From the NCBI RefSeq assembly GCF_003148465.1, contig NZ_QGGI01000013.1:1-64000 (forward strand): a stretch of DNA of 64,000 nucleotides. The letters are read 5' to 3'. The position numbers and the translations under genes are program-made. Shown in pieces: positions 16,910 through 26,688 of this stretch. The notes beneath the pieces are model-generated. The model saw only the letters and a list, made by a program, of their open reading frames with translations. It was not told where the DNA came from and searched no databases. Origin of the DNA: Oceanotoga teriensis (GTDB lineage Bacteria; Thermotogota; Thermotogae; Petrotogales; Petrotogaceae). Positions within the stretch are counted from its first letter, which is position 1, and the number at the start of each line of letters is the position of its first letter.

Positions 16910-18910
16910 AGTCTTGAGTTGTATTTTGTTTTCATTTTTTGATATATTTAGAGTTTCAATTTTATAATTTATTTTTTCTATATTGTTTTTTAAGTTATCT
17001 ATATCTGAGTTGAATAAATCTATATTTTGATCGAGTCCTATTTTTAAGTTTACGTTTTTTTCTACAATGAATAGGTTTATATCTACTACTCCGAAAGTTT
17101 TTGTGGGTAATATTAATCTTAATTTACCATAATCTTTGTTTTGACTATAATTTGTGTCATTCTTTACTTTATTATATGAAAAGTATACAGGATAATTCAT
17201 TATGTTAAATAAAAAATAATTGTTTTCATTATTAGTTTTTATATTTTCTAAGTTTTTATATGCTGATATTGCTTTTTCTAAATTTTTTGATATTAAAGTG
17301 CTTTCTGATTTATTATTTAATAATTCATTGGAGTTTTGTTTTATGACTTTTTCTGAATTTTGTTGAATTTCATCAGATTTATGAAATATTAATTTTAAAT
17401 TATTTTTTAATATATTTTGTTGATCATTTTTTAATGGAATGTTTTGTTCTTTATTTGTTAAAATAAATTTTATAGTGTTTTTTATAGTTTGATTTGCATT
17501 TTGATTTTTTATTAATTGTTTTTGATTAGTTTCGGTATTTTGATTTATATTTTTAAAGTTATTTGTATTTTGGTTTTTTATTTGATTTGGTTTTAAAGTT
17601 TTTTGAGGATTTGATAGCAATATTTGTTGGTTTTTATTTATATTTGTATTTGTAGATAAATTTTCTTTTAGAGTTTGTTTAGGGATTTTTATATTTAAAT
17701 TTTCTTTTGATAATGGAAGTAATAATTTTTTTAATGTTTTATTTTTTATGTTTTCAAAATTGTTTTCGTTTGTCGAAATGTTTTTTTCTGAATTTGTTAT
17801 TATTGTATTTTTCAATAATGATATTAAATCTTTTTTTGAAATATTTTGTAAGATATTTTTAAATTGGTTTATTGAAATGGATTTTGTTTGATTATTTTTA
17901 TTTACTTCAACATTTATATTTTTTAATATATTATTCGTTTTTTGCTCTGTTATATTTTGAGTATTTAACTTATTTTTATTTATGTTTGTATTTGTTTGAT
18001 TATTTTTATTTTGAATATTTTGATTTGTTTTATTTGTATTATTACTGATGAATTTATTTTGATTTTTTATATCATTTTTTTGTAGAGTATTAGAATTGCT
18101 ATTTTGTATTTTTGATTCATTTGTTTTTTTATTTAAATTGTTTTGTTTTGATAATAATTCTTTTTTTTCTGGATTTAATATTGTTTTTTGTTTTTGATTA
18201 TTTAAATTGTTTTGATCAGATTGGATATTTTTTTGTGCTTCATTATTTTTATTTTGAAGATTAATATTGCTATTAGTATTATTTTTGTTTTGAGTATTGT
18301 TGTTATTTTTAGTGTCATTTTCTTTCATATTGTTTTCTTTTTGTATATAATTTGATATCATTTTTCCCAAATTTTTTGCAAAAGTTATAGGATCTGGATA
18401 GGTTATTTTGTTTTGTTTAAATACTTTTGAAAAATCATCCATGATTTTTATGAGGAAATTTTTTATATTATTTTTTGTATTATCAGACATATTTTCTTTT
18501 ATGTTTTCTGGTATTTCATTGTTTAAAGTTTTTATGAAATCTGAAATCCAATGAAGTATTTTATTTTGGTCTGAAAATTTTATTTGTGATAAATCAAATT
18601 CAATAGGTATTTTTTGTCCAAGTTCAAGATTCATTAGCAATTTACCATTAAATAATTCTCCCAATTCTTTTGTTAAGATTGCATCTATATTGTTGGAGCT
18701 ATTTTTATCGAGTACAAGGTTTATGAACTGGCCTTCTTTTAAGCTAATGTTATTTAAATTGTTTAGTAATATTAATTTTCCTTTTAAATCTACTATTGCT
18801 GTATCTTTATTGGCAAATATAACTTTCCCAATATTTTTTTCTTGGTTATTCGTATTTAAATATTTTTTTAGCATATTATCTATATTTTTAAGATTTATAC
18901 TTATATTCAT
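16892..18910 (-). CDS. fliK: FliK-like flagellar hook-length control protein, Asn-rich
   Basis: Probable secreted molecular ruler of the flagellar export apparatus. The 672-residue protein has a conserved-looking N-terminal part (GKVIFANKDTAIVDLKGK), a very long low-complexity middle (about residues 195-540) dominated by Asn, Lys, Gln and Thr, and a compact C-terminal domain from about 570 with GKLRLILPTKTFGVVDINLF, matching the 'LP..LG.v.v.l' core of FliK C-terminal domains. It is a lone gene, not in a flagellar cluster. The identification rests mainly on architecture and the C-terminal domain; a different surface or export protein is possible. Confidence 0.65.
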   Translation of the reverse strand: MNISINLKNIDNMLKKYLNTNNQEKNIGKVIFANKDTAIVDLKGKLILLNNLNNISLKEGQFINLVLDKNSSNNIDAILTKELGELFNGKLLMNLELGQKIPIEFDLSQIKFSDQNKILHWISDFIKTLNNEIPENIKENMSDNTKNNIKNFLIKIMDDFSKVFKQNKITYPDPITFAKNLGKMISNYIQKENNMKENDTKNNNNTQNKNNTNSNINLQNKNNEAQKNIQSDQNNLNNQKQKTILNPEKKELLSKQNNLNKKTNESKIQNSNSNTLQKNDIKNQNKFISNNTNKTNQNIQNKNNQTNTNINKNKLNTQNITEQKTNNILKNINVEVNKNNQTKSISINQFKNILQNISKKDLISLLKNTIITNSEKNISTNENNFENIKNKTLKKLLLPLSKENLNIKIPKQTLKENLSTNTNINKNQQILLSNPQKTLKPNQIKNQNTNNFKNINQNTETNQKQLIKNQNANQTIKNTIKFILTNKEQNIPLKNDQQNILKNNLKLIFHKSDEIQQNSEKVIKQNSNELLNNKSESTLISKNLEKAISAYKNLENIKTNNENNYFLFNIMNYPVYFSYNKVKNDTNYSQNKDYGKLRLILPTKTFGVVDINLFIVEKNVNLKIGLDQNIDLFNSDIDNLKNNIEKINYKIETLNISKNENKIQLKTNSWYL

Positions 18911-19028
18911 GTTTTAACTCCTTATTTTATAGTCATTATATTATCGTCTTTTATATTTTGATTTGTAATTATATATTATTTTATTATATAATACTTATAA
19001 GAAAAAAATTTTTTTAGGAGAGAATTTT

Positions 19029-19853
19029 ATGATAAAAACTTATATTAAGGGTATATTTAATACTTTGTCTGAAAAAGAGAAAGAAATTGCAAATTTTATA
19101 TTGAATAACTCTGAAGAGATATTAAATTGTACTATTTCAGAGTTTGCCAAGAAAGCTAAAACCAGTGATTCAACTGTTTATAGGTTTATTAGAAAAATAG
19201 GTTTTTTGGGTTATCATGATTTTAAATTATCTTTAGTAAAAGAGTTATCTTCCGAAGTCCCTGACTCAGTTTCAAATGATTTGCCAGAGGAACTTGTTAG
19301 TGTTATTAATAAAAATATTCATCTTATAGATGAGACTTTATCTATTATAGATTATAAAAAATTAATGGAAACTGTAGATAAAATTTCCATTGCTGATAGG
19401 TTGTTCTTTGTTGGGGTTGGTAGTTCAGCTTTTATTTGTGACTATGCATCAAAAAAATTTAATGTTCTTGGTAAAACAGCAATTTATTATTCTGACTTAC
19501 ATACTTTTAATTCATTAATTCCAATAATTAATGAAGATGATCTTGTTATATTTATAAGTCATACTGGAGTTACTAAAGATGTTGTATCACTTGCAAAAGC
19601 TGTTCATGATTATAATGTTACTACTATTTCTATAAGTTCAGGAATTGAATCTGATTTGGCAAAAAATACAGATATACTTTTGAGTACTTCTTTTGCTAAG
19701 GATGATTCTAAAATTGAATTCTTGAGTTCAAGAATAAGTGAATTTATGGTAATTGAAATATTAATTAATTCTTATTATAATAAAATAGAGAGAAATTCTC
19801 CAAAAGAACTTGAAAAAATTCTTTCTAAAATAAATGCAAAAAGGTTTTTATGA
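19029..19853 (+). CDS. MurR/RpiR family transcriptional regulator
   Basis: A sugar-phosphate-responsive repressor or activator. The N-terminal RpiR helix-turn-helix (about residues 1-75) shows EKEIANFILNN and SEFAKKAKTSDSTVYRFIRKIG. The C-terminal SIS domain (about 120-245) has FFVGVGSSAFICDYASKKF and VIFISHTGVTKDVVSLAKAV, the usual phosphosugar-binding loops. The ligand is unknown. It is divergent from fliK and not next to sugar genes, though glgX lies about 1.1 kb away. AGGAGAG precedes the ATG. Confidence 0.9.
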   Translation: MIKTYIKGIFNTLSEKEKEIANFILNNSEEILNCTISEFAKKAKTSDSTVYRFIRKIGFLGYHDFKLSLVKELSSEVPDSVSNDLPEELVSVINKNIHLIDETLSIIDYKKLMETVDKISIADRLFFVGVGSSAFICDYASKKFNVLGKTAIYYSDLHTFNSLIPIINEDDLVIFISHTGVTKDVVSLAKAVHDYNVTTISISSGIESDLAKNTDILLSTSFAKDDSKIEFLSSRISEFMVIEILINSYYNKIERNSPKELEKILSKINAKRFL

Positions 19854-19870
19854 ATTAATATAAAAAACTT

Positions 19871-19921
19871 AATCGTTTTTAAAAAATAACATGTTATTAA
19901 AATAAAATTAAAGTAACGATT
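19871..19921. repeat. Nested inverted repeats after the rpiR-type gene
   Basis: AATCGTT (19871-19877) pairs with AACGATT (19915-19921), and between them lies a 14-bp palindrome AATAACATGTTATT (19885-19898). It is placed downstream of the regulator gene, upstream of a TATAAT and terminator, so it could be an operator or an RNA hairpin. Confidence 0.5.
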
Positions 19922-19922
19922 G

Positions 19923-20004
19923 TATAATTAATTCAAAGCATGCAAATTCCCCTAACCCCCAATATAGTATAAATTATACTTCCCGGCTAAAGCCGGGATT
20001 TTTT
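19923..20004 (+). ncRNA. Candidate small RNA with C-rich seed and strong terminator
   Basis: A TATAAT (19923-19928) is followed about 50 bases later by a GC-rich terminator (TCCCGGCT/AGCCGGGA, 19981-19998, then six T). In between is a C-rich, probably unpaired stretch (TTCCCCTAACCCCC, 19948-19961) and a small hairpin AGTATA/TATACT. In a genome whose ribosome-binding sites are runs of G, such a C-run could base-pair with Shine-Dalgarno sequences. No good -35 is seen, so it could instead be the 3' UTR of the regulator gene. Confidence 0.35.
19981..20004 (+). terminator. Intrinsic terminator (GC-rich)
   Basis: An 8-bp stem TCCCGGCT/AGCCGGGA with a 2-nt AA loop followed by TTTTTT. It points in the + direction, 128 bp after the RpiR-type gene, and abuts the 3' end of the convergent gene at 20003. 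Confidence 0.85.
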
Positions 20005-20485
20005 ATTCTTCATCATCAAAAAGTCCAAGTTTTAAAGATTTTTCAATAGATTTATATCTTTTTATTTTTGAAGTGATTATTTTATCTTCATTTACAATCT
20101 TTTCTTTTAGCATCATATACCTTACTTTTTCAGGTTCTGTAAAATACCAATTGTTTTTTGCTGAAAATTCTGGAACATTTACTTTGAATTTTGTTCCTAT
20201 AACAGCTCTTGATTCTATTTTTTCAATAGCTTTTATTTTTTTAAAATATGATATGGCATTATGAGTTCTACCAACTGAAATATTTAAATTTTTTGCTATT
20301 TCTCTAACAGATGTATGAAATACTGTATAATTTTTGCCTATTCCATAACTTAAATTGTATAAGTATAAATATACTTTAGCAAATGATGAAGGAGTTAAAT
20401 TTAATATATACATCATTACTTTTTCAGGGATTTGAATAAAAGGTCTTACAGGTCTGTAATCTGGTTCTAAATTATCTTTATTCAT
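20003..20485 (-). CDS. Uncharacterised protein with helix-turn-helix
   Basis: I do not recognise a named family. The 160-residue protein has a likely winged helix: SFAKVYLYLYNLSYGIG, then REIAKNLNISVGRTHNAISYFKKI, an HTH-type recognition helix followed by KAIEKIESRAVIGTKF as a wing. The arrangement recalls replication-initiator or DnaD-like HTH domains. It is highly charged, without membrane segments. It overlaps the preceding zinc-ribbon gene by 8 bp, so the two are likely expressed as a pair. Confidence 0.6.
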   Translation of the reverse strand: MNKDNLEPDYRPVRPFIQIPEKVMMYILNLTPSSFAKVYLYLYNLSYGIGKNYTVFHTSVREIAKNLNISVGRTHNAISYFKKIKAIEKIESRAVIGTKFKVNVPEFSAKNNWYFTEPEKVRYMMLKEKIVNEDKIITSKIKRYKSIEKSLKLGLFDDEE

Positions 20486-20777
20486 TTTTCCACTCTTCTT
20501 TAGTTATCACTGTTCCATTAATTAATTCAAATGATGTTTCTTTTAGGTTTTCTTTAAATGTAGCTTTTAATTGTATTTTGTTATTACAATTACTTCCTAT
20601 ATATTCTTTTTCTATTTTGAATCCTCCGTTTTCATAGTCTCTTAATAAATCATATGAAAGTCTTAGATGACTTATAAATTTTTCATCACATTTATTACAT
20701 TTGAAATATAAAATTAAAGCATCTTTTTCTCTATAAAAATTTTTTTTAGTTTTGTTTTTTTTGAAGAAATTAAACAT
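20478..20777 (-). CDS. Small uncharacterised protein with a CxxC knuckle
   Basis: A 99-residue protein of unknown function. FKCNKCDEKF near residue 27-36 gives a CxxC, and a single later cysteine in IGSNCNNKIQ could complete a partial metal site. The N-terminus (MFNFFKKNKTKK) is basic and aromatic. GGGAGAGAAAT precedes the ATG. First gene of a two-gene unit with the HTH protein; an inverted repeat overlaps its promoter. Confidence 0.6.
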   Translation of the reverse strand: MFNFFKKNKTKKNFYREKDALILYFKCNKCDEKFISHLRLSYDLLRDYENGGFKIEKEYIGSNCNNKIQLKATFKENLKETSFELINGTVITKEEWKNE

Positions 20778-20815
20778 TTTATTTCTCTCCCTTTATTTTT
20801 AAATTATTATTTATT

Positions 20816-20848
20816 CTATTGTATATTTTATCATAAAAAATACAATAG
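20816..20848 (-). promoter_or_regulatory. Promoter with flanking inverted repeat (candidate operator)
   Basis: CTATTGTAT (20816-20824) and ATACAATAG (20840-20848) are perfect 9-bp arms around 15 bp that contain a minus-strand extended -10 (TGA-TAAAAT, TAAAAT at 20830-20825). The position over the -10 suggests a repressor site for the small two-gene unit. The half-site TATTGTA also occurs in the inverted repeat before the TetR gene. Confidence 0.45.
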
Positions 20849-20977
20849 CTTAGATTTGATATTATTTTTGAATTATTTAATAATACTTGAACGATATTTA
20901 TTTTTTCATATTAAAAAAATAATTTTGAGAATATGAAAGAACATTCGTATATAGTATAATAATATTGAGGTGATAAT

Positions 20978-23101
20978 ATGATAGATTTTATTGTAAAAAG
21001 AGGGTACCCAACACCTGGGGCTACTGTTGATTCTGAAGGCGTTAATTTTTCTATTTTTACAAGAAATGGGACTAAGGTTACATTAGAATTGTATGAGAAT
21101 TTTTATGATGAAGAGCCAATTTTTAAATATGATTTACAAAAAATTAAAAATAAAACTGGTGATGTATGGCATATTTATGTTAAAGGTGCAAAACATAATA
21201 TGTTTTATGGTTGGAGAATAGATGGTGTTTATGATCCTGAAAGTGGACATAGATTTAATTATAATAAGTTACTTATAGATCCTTATGCAAGAGCTATTTC
21301 ATCTACTTTAGATTTTAGTGATGATTATATTTATGGATATTCTAAAGATTCAAAATATAAAGATTTATCTTTTTCTAAAAAGAATTCTGCTATTTCTAAT
21401 TGTAAAAGTATTATCATCGATGAATCTATTTATGATTGGGGAGAAGATAGAAAACCAGATATAAAAATGAGAGATACTATAATTTATGAAATGCATGTAA
21501 GATTGTTTACTATTAATGCAAATTCTGAGGTTGATAATAGGGGAACTTTTGATGGTATTATTCAAAAACTCAAACATCTCAAAGAACTTGGGATTACATC
21601 TATAGAACTTATGCCTGTTTTTGAATTTAGTCCTAATTCTAATACAAATATTAATCCACTTAATGGGGAAGCACTTAAAGATATTTGGGGCTATAATCCT
21701 TTAAGTTTTTTTGCGGTTTCTGGTAATTATTCTTATGGTGTTAAACTTGGAGAACAAGTTTTTCAATTTAAAGATTTTGTTAAAATATTGCATAAAAATA
21801 ATTTTGAGATTATTTTAGATGTTGTTTATAATCATACAGGTGAGGGAAGCGAACTCGGACCTACTTTATCTTTTAGAGGTGTAGACAATTCTATTTATTA
21901 TATATTAGATAATAATAGAAGATTTTATGCAAATTATTCTGGTACTGGAAATACTTTGAATTGCTCACATTCTGTTGTTAAACAAATGATATTAGATTCT
22001 TTAAGATATTGGGTTACAGAAATGCATGTTGATGGTTTTAGATTTGATCTTGCAGCTATACTTGGAAGAGATTCTAAAGGTAATTGGATTGGAGATTTAT
22101 CTTTGTTAAAAGATATAGCAGATGATCCTATTTTATCTGGAACTAAGCTTATAGCTGAGGGATGGGATGCTGCTGGAGGATATTATGTTGGAGAATTTCC
22201 AACTGGTTGGGCAGAATGGAATGGAAAGTTTAGAGATACTGTTAGACGTTTTGTTAGAGGAGATAATGGTCAGGTTGGAGATTTGGCAACAAGAATAGCT
22301 GGTAGTCCAGACTTATTTCAAAAATCTGGTAGACATCCATGGAGTTCTGTAAATTTTATAACTGCTCATGATGGGTTTACTTTATGGGATCTTGTTTCTT
22401 ATAATAGAAAACATAATCATATGAATGGTGAAAATAATATGGATGGTGCTAATGATAATTATTCTTATAATCATGGTGTTGAAGGTTATACAGATGATTT
22501 AAATATTATTTCTTTGAGAAAACAACAGATTAAAAATTTTATAGTTATTCTTATGCTTTCTCAAGGAGTTCCTATGATTTTAATGGGAGATGAATTTTGT
22601 AGAACTCAATATGGTAATAATAATACATATTGTCAAGATAATAATATAAGTTGGGTAGATTGGTCTTTTAAAGATAAAAATTATGATATTTTTGATTTTT
22701 ATAGAAAAATGATAAAATTTAGAAAAAATTATAGTTCTTTAAGAAGAAAACATTTTTTTACGGGAAAAGATTTGAAAGGTGATGGTTTTGCAGATATTAC
22801 TTGGCATGGAATTGAACCTTATAAACCAGATTTTGGTTTTTATTCACATTCTTTAGCTTTTATGATAAATGGTGAAGAATATATTTCAAAAGATGGTAAT
22901 ATTAATGATGATATATATGTTGCTCTTAATTCTTATAATGAGCCTTTAAAATTTACTTTGCCAAGATTAAATAATAAAAATTGGTATTTGATTGTAGATA
23001 CTTCAAGATCTCATCCGAATGATTTTTTAGTTTCTCCGGAATACATTGAGAATGATTACACATTACAACCCAATAGTTCTGTTATAATGATAGGTAAGTA
23101 A
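20978..23101 (+). CDS. glgX: Glycogen debranching enzyme GlgX / isoamylase-type (GH13)
   Basis: Hydrolyses alpha-1,6 branches of glycogen or limit dextrins in the cytoplasm. The N-terminal CBM48 domain (residues 1-150) starts YPTPGATVDSEGVNFSIF. The GH13 barrel shows DVVYNHT, the nucleophile D357 in DGFRFDLA, the acid E394 in LIAEGWDA and D465 in FITAHDGFT. MNGENNMDGANDNYSYNHG matches GlgX/isoamylase rather than type I pullulanase; 707 residues is the usual length. No signal peptide. It is a single gene; fhs follows after 25 bp and could be partly read through. Confidence 0.92.
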   Translation: MIDFIVKRGYPTPGATVDSEGVNFSIFTRNGTKVTLELYENFYDEEPIFKYDLQKIKNKTGDVWHIYVKGAKHNMFYGWRIDGVYDPESGHRFNYNKLLIDPYARAISSTLDFSDDYIYGYSKDSKYKDLSFSKKNSAISNCKSIIIDESIYDWGEDRKPDIKMRDTIIYEMHVRLFTINANSEVDNRGTFDGIIQKLKHLKELGITSIELMPVFEFSPNSNTNINPLNGEALKDIWGYNPLSFFAVSGNYSYGVKLGEQVFQFKDFVKILHKNNFEIILDVVYNHTGEGSELGPTLSFRGVDNSIYYILDNNRRFYANYSGTGNTLNCSHSVVKQMILDSLRYWVTEMHVDGFRFDLAAILGRDSKGNWIGDLSLLKDIADDPILSGTKLIAEGWDAAGGYYVGEFPTGWAEWNGKFRDTVRRFVRGDNGQVGDLATRIAGSPDLFQKSGRHPWSSVNFITAHDGFTLWDLVSYNRKHNHMNGENNMDGANDNYSYNHGVEGYTDDLNIISLRKQQIKNFIVILMLSQGVPMILMGDEFCRTQYGNNNTYCQDNNISWVDWSFKDKNYDIFDFYRKMIKFRKNYSSLRRKHFFTGKDLKGDGFADITWHGIEPYKPDFGFYSHSLAFMINGEEYISKDGNINDDIYVALNSYNEPLKFTLPRLNNKNWYLIVDTSRSHPNDFLVSPEYIENDYTLQPNSSVIMIGK

Positions 23102-23126
23102 ATATTTTATTAAAGGGGGATAATAA

Positions 23127-24800
23127 ATGTTAAGTGATATTGAAATTGCAAAAAATGCTAAATTAAAAAATATCTATGAAATATCTGAAAGGTTAGAGAT
23201 ACCTGATGATTATATTAATCCTTATGGAAAGAATATAGCAAAGATCTCACATCAGTATTATGATAAGATAAAAGATAAAAAAGATGGCAAATTAATATTA
23301 GTTACAGCAATTACCCCTACTCCAGCTGGAGAAGGTAAAACTACCACAAGTATAGGCTTAACAATGGGATTAAATAAAATAAACAAAAAGTCTATAGTTA
23401 CTCTAAGGGAACCTTCTCTTGGGCCAGTAATGGGTATAAAAGGTGGAGCTGCTGGAGGAGGATTTGCACAAGTCTTACCTATGGAAGATATAAACTTACA
23501 TTTTACGGGAGATATACATGCTATTACAACTGCTCATAATTTGATATCAGCAGTACTAGATGCACATATAAAATTTGATAATGAACTTGGAATAGATCCA
23601 ACAGAAGTATTTTGGAAAAGAGCAATGGATATGAATGATAGATCTTTAAGAGAGATAATAATAGGTACGGGTGGAAAAGCCAATGGAGTTCCAAGAGAAG
23701 ATGGTTTTATAATAACTGCAGCATCGGAAATAATGGCTGTACTATGTTTATCGAGAAATATAGAAGAATTAAAAGAAAAATTATCTAAAATAGTAATAGC
23801 AAGAGGATATGATAAAAAGCCAATAACAGTTGGAGATTTAAAAATAGAAGGTGCTCTCGCATTAATTTTAAAAGATGCGATAAATCCTAATTTAGTACAA
23901 ACAATAGAAAATACACCTGCCATAATACATGGAGGTCCGTTTGCAAATATTGCACATGGTACAAATTCCATAATAGCAACCAAGATGGGTCTTAAAATGT
24001 CAGATTATGTAGTTACAGAAGGTGGATTTGGAGCTGATTTAGGGGCTGAGAAATATCTTGATTTTGTAGCACAAAATTATAATTTGAAACCTTCTACTAT
24101 AGTTATAGTAGCTACGATAAGAGCTTTAAAATATCATGGTGGAATGAAATTAAATGAATTGAAAAATGAGTCATTAGAAAATCTAAAAAAAGGTATAGAA
24201 AATCTTGGAGTTCATATAGAAAATATGAAAAAATTTAATATACCAGTAGTTGTAGCAATTAATAAATTTTATAGTGATACAGATAGTGAAATTGAATTTG
24301 TAAAAAATTATGCTGAAGATAAAGATGTTTTTGTTTCTGTAAATGAATCATTTGAAAAGGGATCAGAAGGAGCTGTGGATCTTGCACAGAAAGTTGTAAA
24401 TTCCTGTAATAAAAACAATGAAGAAAAGATGACGTTTGTATACCAAAATACTGATGAATTGGAAGTTAAAATAGAAAAAATAGCTAGAGAAATTTATAGA
24501 GCTGGAAATGTAGAGTTTTCTATTAATGCAAGAAAAAAGATAAAATTTTTAAAAAAATATGGATATGATAAACTTCCTGTAATCATTGCAAAAACACAAT
24601 CTTCTATTTCTGATGATAAGAGCAAGTTAGGAGCACCGAAAGGATATGAATTTACTGTAAGAGATTTTGAACTTTCTGCTGGTGCTGGATTTGTTGTTGC
24701 TTTAGCTGGGGATATAATGCGTATGCCAGGACTCTCAAAAGTTCCAAATGCTGTTAATCTCAATATAGATAATTCTGGTAATATAGAAGGGTTATCTTAA
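23127..24800 (+). CDS. fhs: Formate--tetrahydrofolate ligase
   Basis: Joins formate to THF using ATP to make 10-formyl-THF. The P-loop [15 protein letters not shown] is near residues 61-75; [28 protein letters not shown] and [21 protein letters not shown] are family hallmarks. The 557-residue length is typical. It lies 12 bp before folD, so formate can be carried to methylene-THF by adjacent gene products. AAAGGGGGAT is the ribosome-binding site. Confidence 0.97.
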   Translation: MLSDIEIAKNAKLKNIYEISERLEIPDDYINPYGKNIAKISHQYYDKIKDKKDGKLILVTAITPTPAGEGKTTTSIGLTMGLNKINKKSIVTLREPSLGPVMGIKGGAAGGGFAQVLPMEDINLHFTGDIHAITTAHNLISAVLDAHIKFDNELGIDPTEVFWKRAMDMNDRSLREIIIGTGGKANGVPREDGFIITAASEIMAVLCLSRNIEELKEKLSKIVIARGYDKKPITVGDLKIEGALALILKDAINPNLVQTIENTPAIIHGGPFANIAHGTNSIIATKMGLKMSDYVVTEGGFGADLGAEKYLDFVAQNYNLKPSTIVIVATIRALKYHGGMKLNELKNESLENLKKGIENLGVHIENMKKFNIPVVVAINKFYSDTDSEIEFVKNYAEDKDVFVSVNESFEKGSEGAVDLAQKVVNSCNKNNEEKMTFVYQNTDELEVKIEKIAREIYRAGNVEFSINARKKIKFLKKYGYDKLPVIIAKTQSSISDDKSKLGAPKGYEFTVRDFELSAGAGFVVALAGDIMRMPGLSKVPNAVNLNIDNSGNIEGLS

Positions 24801-24812
24801 GGAGGAATTGAT

Positions 24813-25631
24813 TTGATAATTAAAATAGATAAAGTTTTAGAAAAATTAGAAGATGAAATAGATATTATTAAATCTAAACTCATTAAAACACCAAAAATGA
24901 TATCTATATCTGATAATTTAACTTCAGCTACAAGATCTTATTTGAAAAGCCAAAAAAAGATAGCAAATAAGTATGGAATAGATTTTTCTGTTATAGAAAC
25001 AGATGATATAGTCAAAGATTTGAATAAATATAATAATGATAAAAATATAGATGGAATATTTGTATCAAGACCTTTAAAAAATAAGAATTATCAAGAGATA
25101 GATATAGCAAGATTATTGAATCCTAACAAAGATATAGAAGGATTGAGTGTTTATAATATGGGAGAAATGGTTTATGAAAACGAATATTTTGTTCCTTGTA
25201 CAGCAGAATCTGCTATAAAGATATTAGAGAATTGTATGGATTTAGAAGGTAAAAATATAGTAGTTATTGGAAGATCTATTAATGTAGGAAAAGCAGCAGC
25301 TATAATGCTTGAAAGAAAGAATAGAAGTGCTACTGTGACAATAACAAATTCAAGGACTAAGAATTTAAAAGAATTGACAATGAAAGCTGATGCGGTTATT
25401 GTTGCTATAGGAAAAGCAGAATATTTAACTAAAGATTTTATAAAAGAAGGTACATATATAATAGATGTTGGAATAAATTTTAAAAATGGAAAGCTTTTTG
25501 GAGATGTTTCAAAAGATCTGTATGATAAAAATTATTATATAACACCTGTACCTGGAGGAGTTGGAACTATAACTTCAACTATATTAATGAGAAATGTCTT
25601 TAGAGCTGCTATAAAGAATATTAAACAATAA
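24813..25631 (+). CDS. folD: Bifunctional methylene-THF dehydrogenase / methenyl-THF cyclohydrolase FolD
   Basis: Interconverts 10-formyl-, 5,10-methenyl- and 5,10-methylene-THF. The NAD(P) site is VVIGRSINVGKAAAIML; the C-terminal PGGVGTITSTIL is diagnostic, and NPNKDIEGLSVYNMG is the substrate loop. In the usual catalytic Y-x3-K region the protein reads SYLKSQKKIANKYG (K at the canonical place, tyrosine near). It begins with TTG at 24813, six bases after GGAGG. Second gene of the fhs-folD-peptidase operon. Confidence 0.93.
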   Translation: MIIKIDKVLEKLEDEIDIIKSKLIKTPKMISISDNLTSATRSYLKSQKKIANKYGIDFSVIETDDIVKDLNKYNNDKNIDGIFVSRPLKNKNYQEIDIARLLNPNKDIEGLSVYNMGEMVYENEYFVPCTAESAIKILENCMDLEGKNIVVIGRSINVGKAAAIMLERKNRSATVTITNSRTKNLKELTMKADAVIVAIGKAEYLTKDFIKEGTYIIDVGINFKNGKLFGDVSKDLYDKNYYITPVPGGVGTITSTILMRNVFRAAIKNIKQ

Positions 25632-25653
25632 TTAATTTTAAGGGGGAAATATC

Positions 25654-26679
25654 ATGGAAAAATACATAGATTATTCTATTGATAAGATTATAGAGCTTTG
25701 TAAAACTCCAAGTCCTACTGGATTTACAAAAAAAGCTATAAAAAAATTGGAAAAAATATTTAAAGAAATAGGATATGAATATAATATTACAAATAAAGGG
25801 TCTTTAATAGTAGATCTTGGTGGGGAAGGAAATGCAGTAGCTTTTGCAGCACATATTGATACATTAGGTGCAATGGTGAGAAGTATTAAAGATAATGGGA
25901 GAATAAGGCTTACACGTTTAGGAGGATTCCCTTTAAATTTTGTTGAAACTGAAAATTGTATAATTCATACAAGAGATTTAAAAGAATACAGCGGAACTAT
26001 TCAAGTTATTCATCCAGCTGTTCATGTTTATTCAGATGCAGGATCTATGAAAAGAGAAGAACAAAACATGGAATTAATTATAGATGAAAAAGTATTTAAT
26101 AAAGAAGATGTGCAAAAGTTAGGAATTCAAACCGGAGACTTTGTATCATTTGATTCAAGAAGTGTTTATACAGAATCTGGTTTTATAAAAAGTCGTCACT
26201 TGGATGATAAAGCATCTGCTGGTATTCTTATAGGAATTGCAAAATATATAAAAGAAAATAATATAAAATTGAATAGAAAAGTTTATATTATTTTTACAAC
26301 ATATGAAGAAGTTGGGCATGGTGGTTCATTTGTTCCGGCTGATATTAAAGAAATGATATCAGTTGATATGGGGGCTGTGGGAGAAGATCTTGAAACTAAT
26401 GAATTTAAAGTATCTATATGTTCTAAAGATTCTGGCGGACCTTATGATTATGAAGTTACTACAGATTTGATAAATATAGCAAAAAAACTTGATTTAAATT
26501 ATGCAATAGATGTATATCCATATTATGGTTCTGATGTTGAAGCTACTTTGAGAGCAGGATATGATATAAAACATGCATTAATAGGACCTGGAGTATTTGC
26601 TTCTCATGGTTATGAAAGAACTCATAAAGAAGGAATAGAAAATACTTTTAAATTGATTTTAGATTATATAAGCAAATAA
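25654..26679 (+). CDS. M42 family metallo-aminopeptidase
   Basis: A cytoplasmic binuclear zinc aminopeptidase of the tetrahedral M42 family. Metal ligands are visible: AAHIDTLG (H, D), SRHLDDKAS (D), TYEEVGHGG (catalytic and ligand E) and the C-terminal GVFASHGYERTH histidine. The 341-residue length suits the family. It follows folD with 22 bp and a GGGGGAAAT site, so it is probably co-transcribed, though no metabolic link to folate is evident. Confidence 0.9.
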   Translation: MEKYIDYSIDKIIELCKTPSPTGFTKKAIKKLEKIFKEIGYEYNITNKGSLIVDLGGEGNAVAFAAHIDTLGAMVRSIKDNGRIRLTRLGGFPLNFVETENCIIHTRDLKEYSGTIQVIHPAVHVYSDAGSMKREEQNMELIIDEKVFNKEDVQKLGIQTGDFVSFDSRSVYTESGFIKSRHLDDKASAGILIGIAKYIKENNIKLNRKVYIIFTTYEEVGHGGSFVPADIKEMISVDMGAVGEDLETNEFKVSICSKDSGGPYDYEVTTDLINIAKKLDLNYAIDVYPYYGSDVEATLRAGYDIKHALIGPGVFASHGYERTHKEGIENTFKLILDYISK

Positions 26680-26688
26680 TGAGAAAAT

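Noticed and set aside
23534-23983. Open frame of 149 codons on the minus strand
   Set aside because: It lies fully inside the well-conserved fhs gene in antisense; shadow frame.
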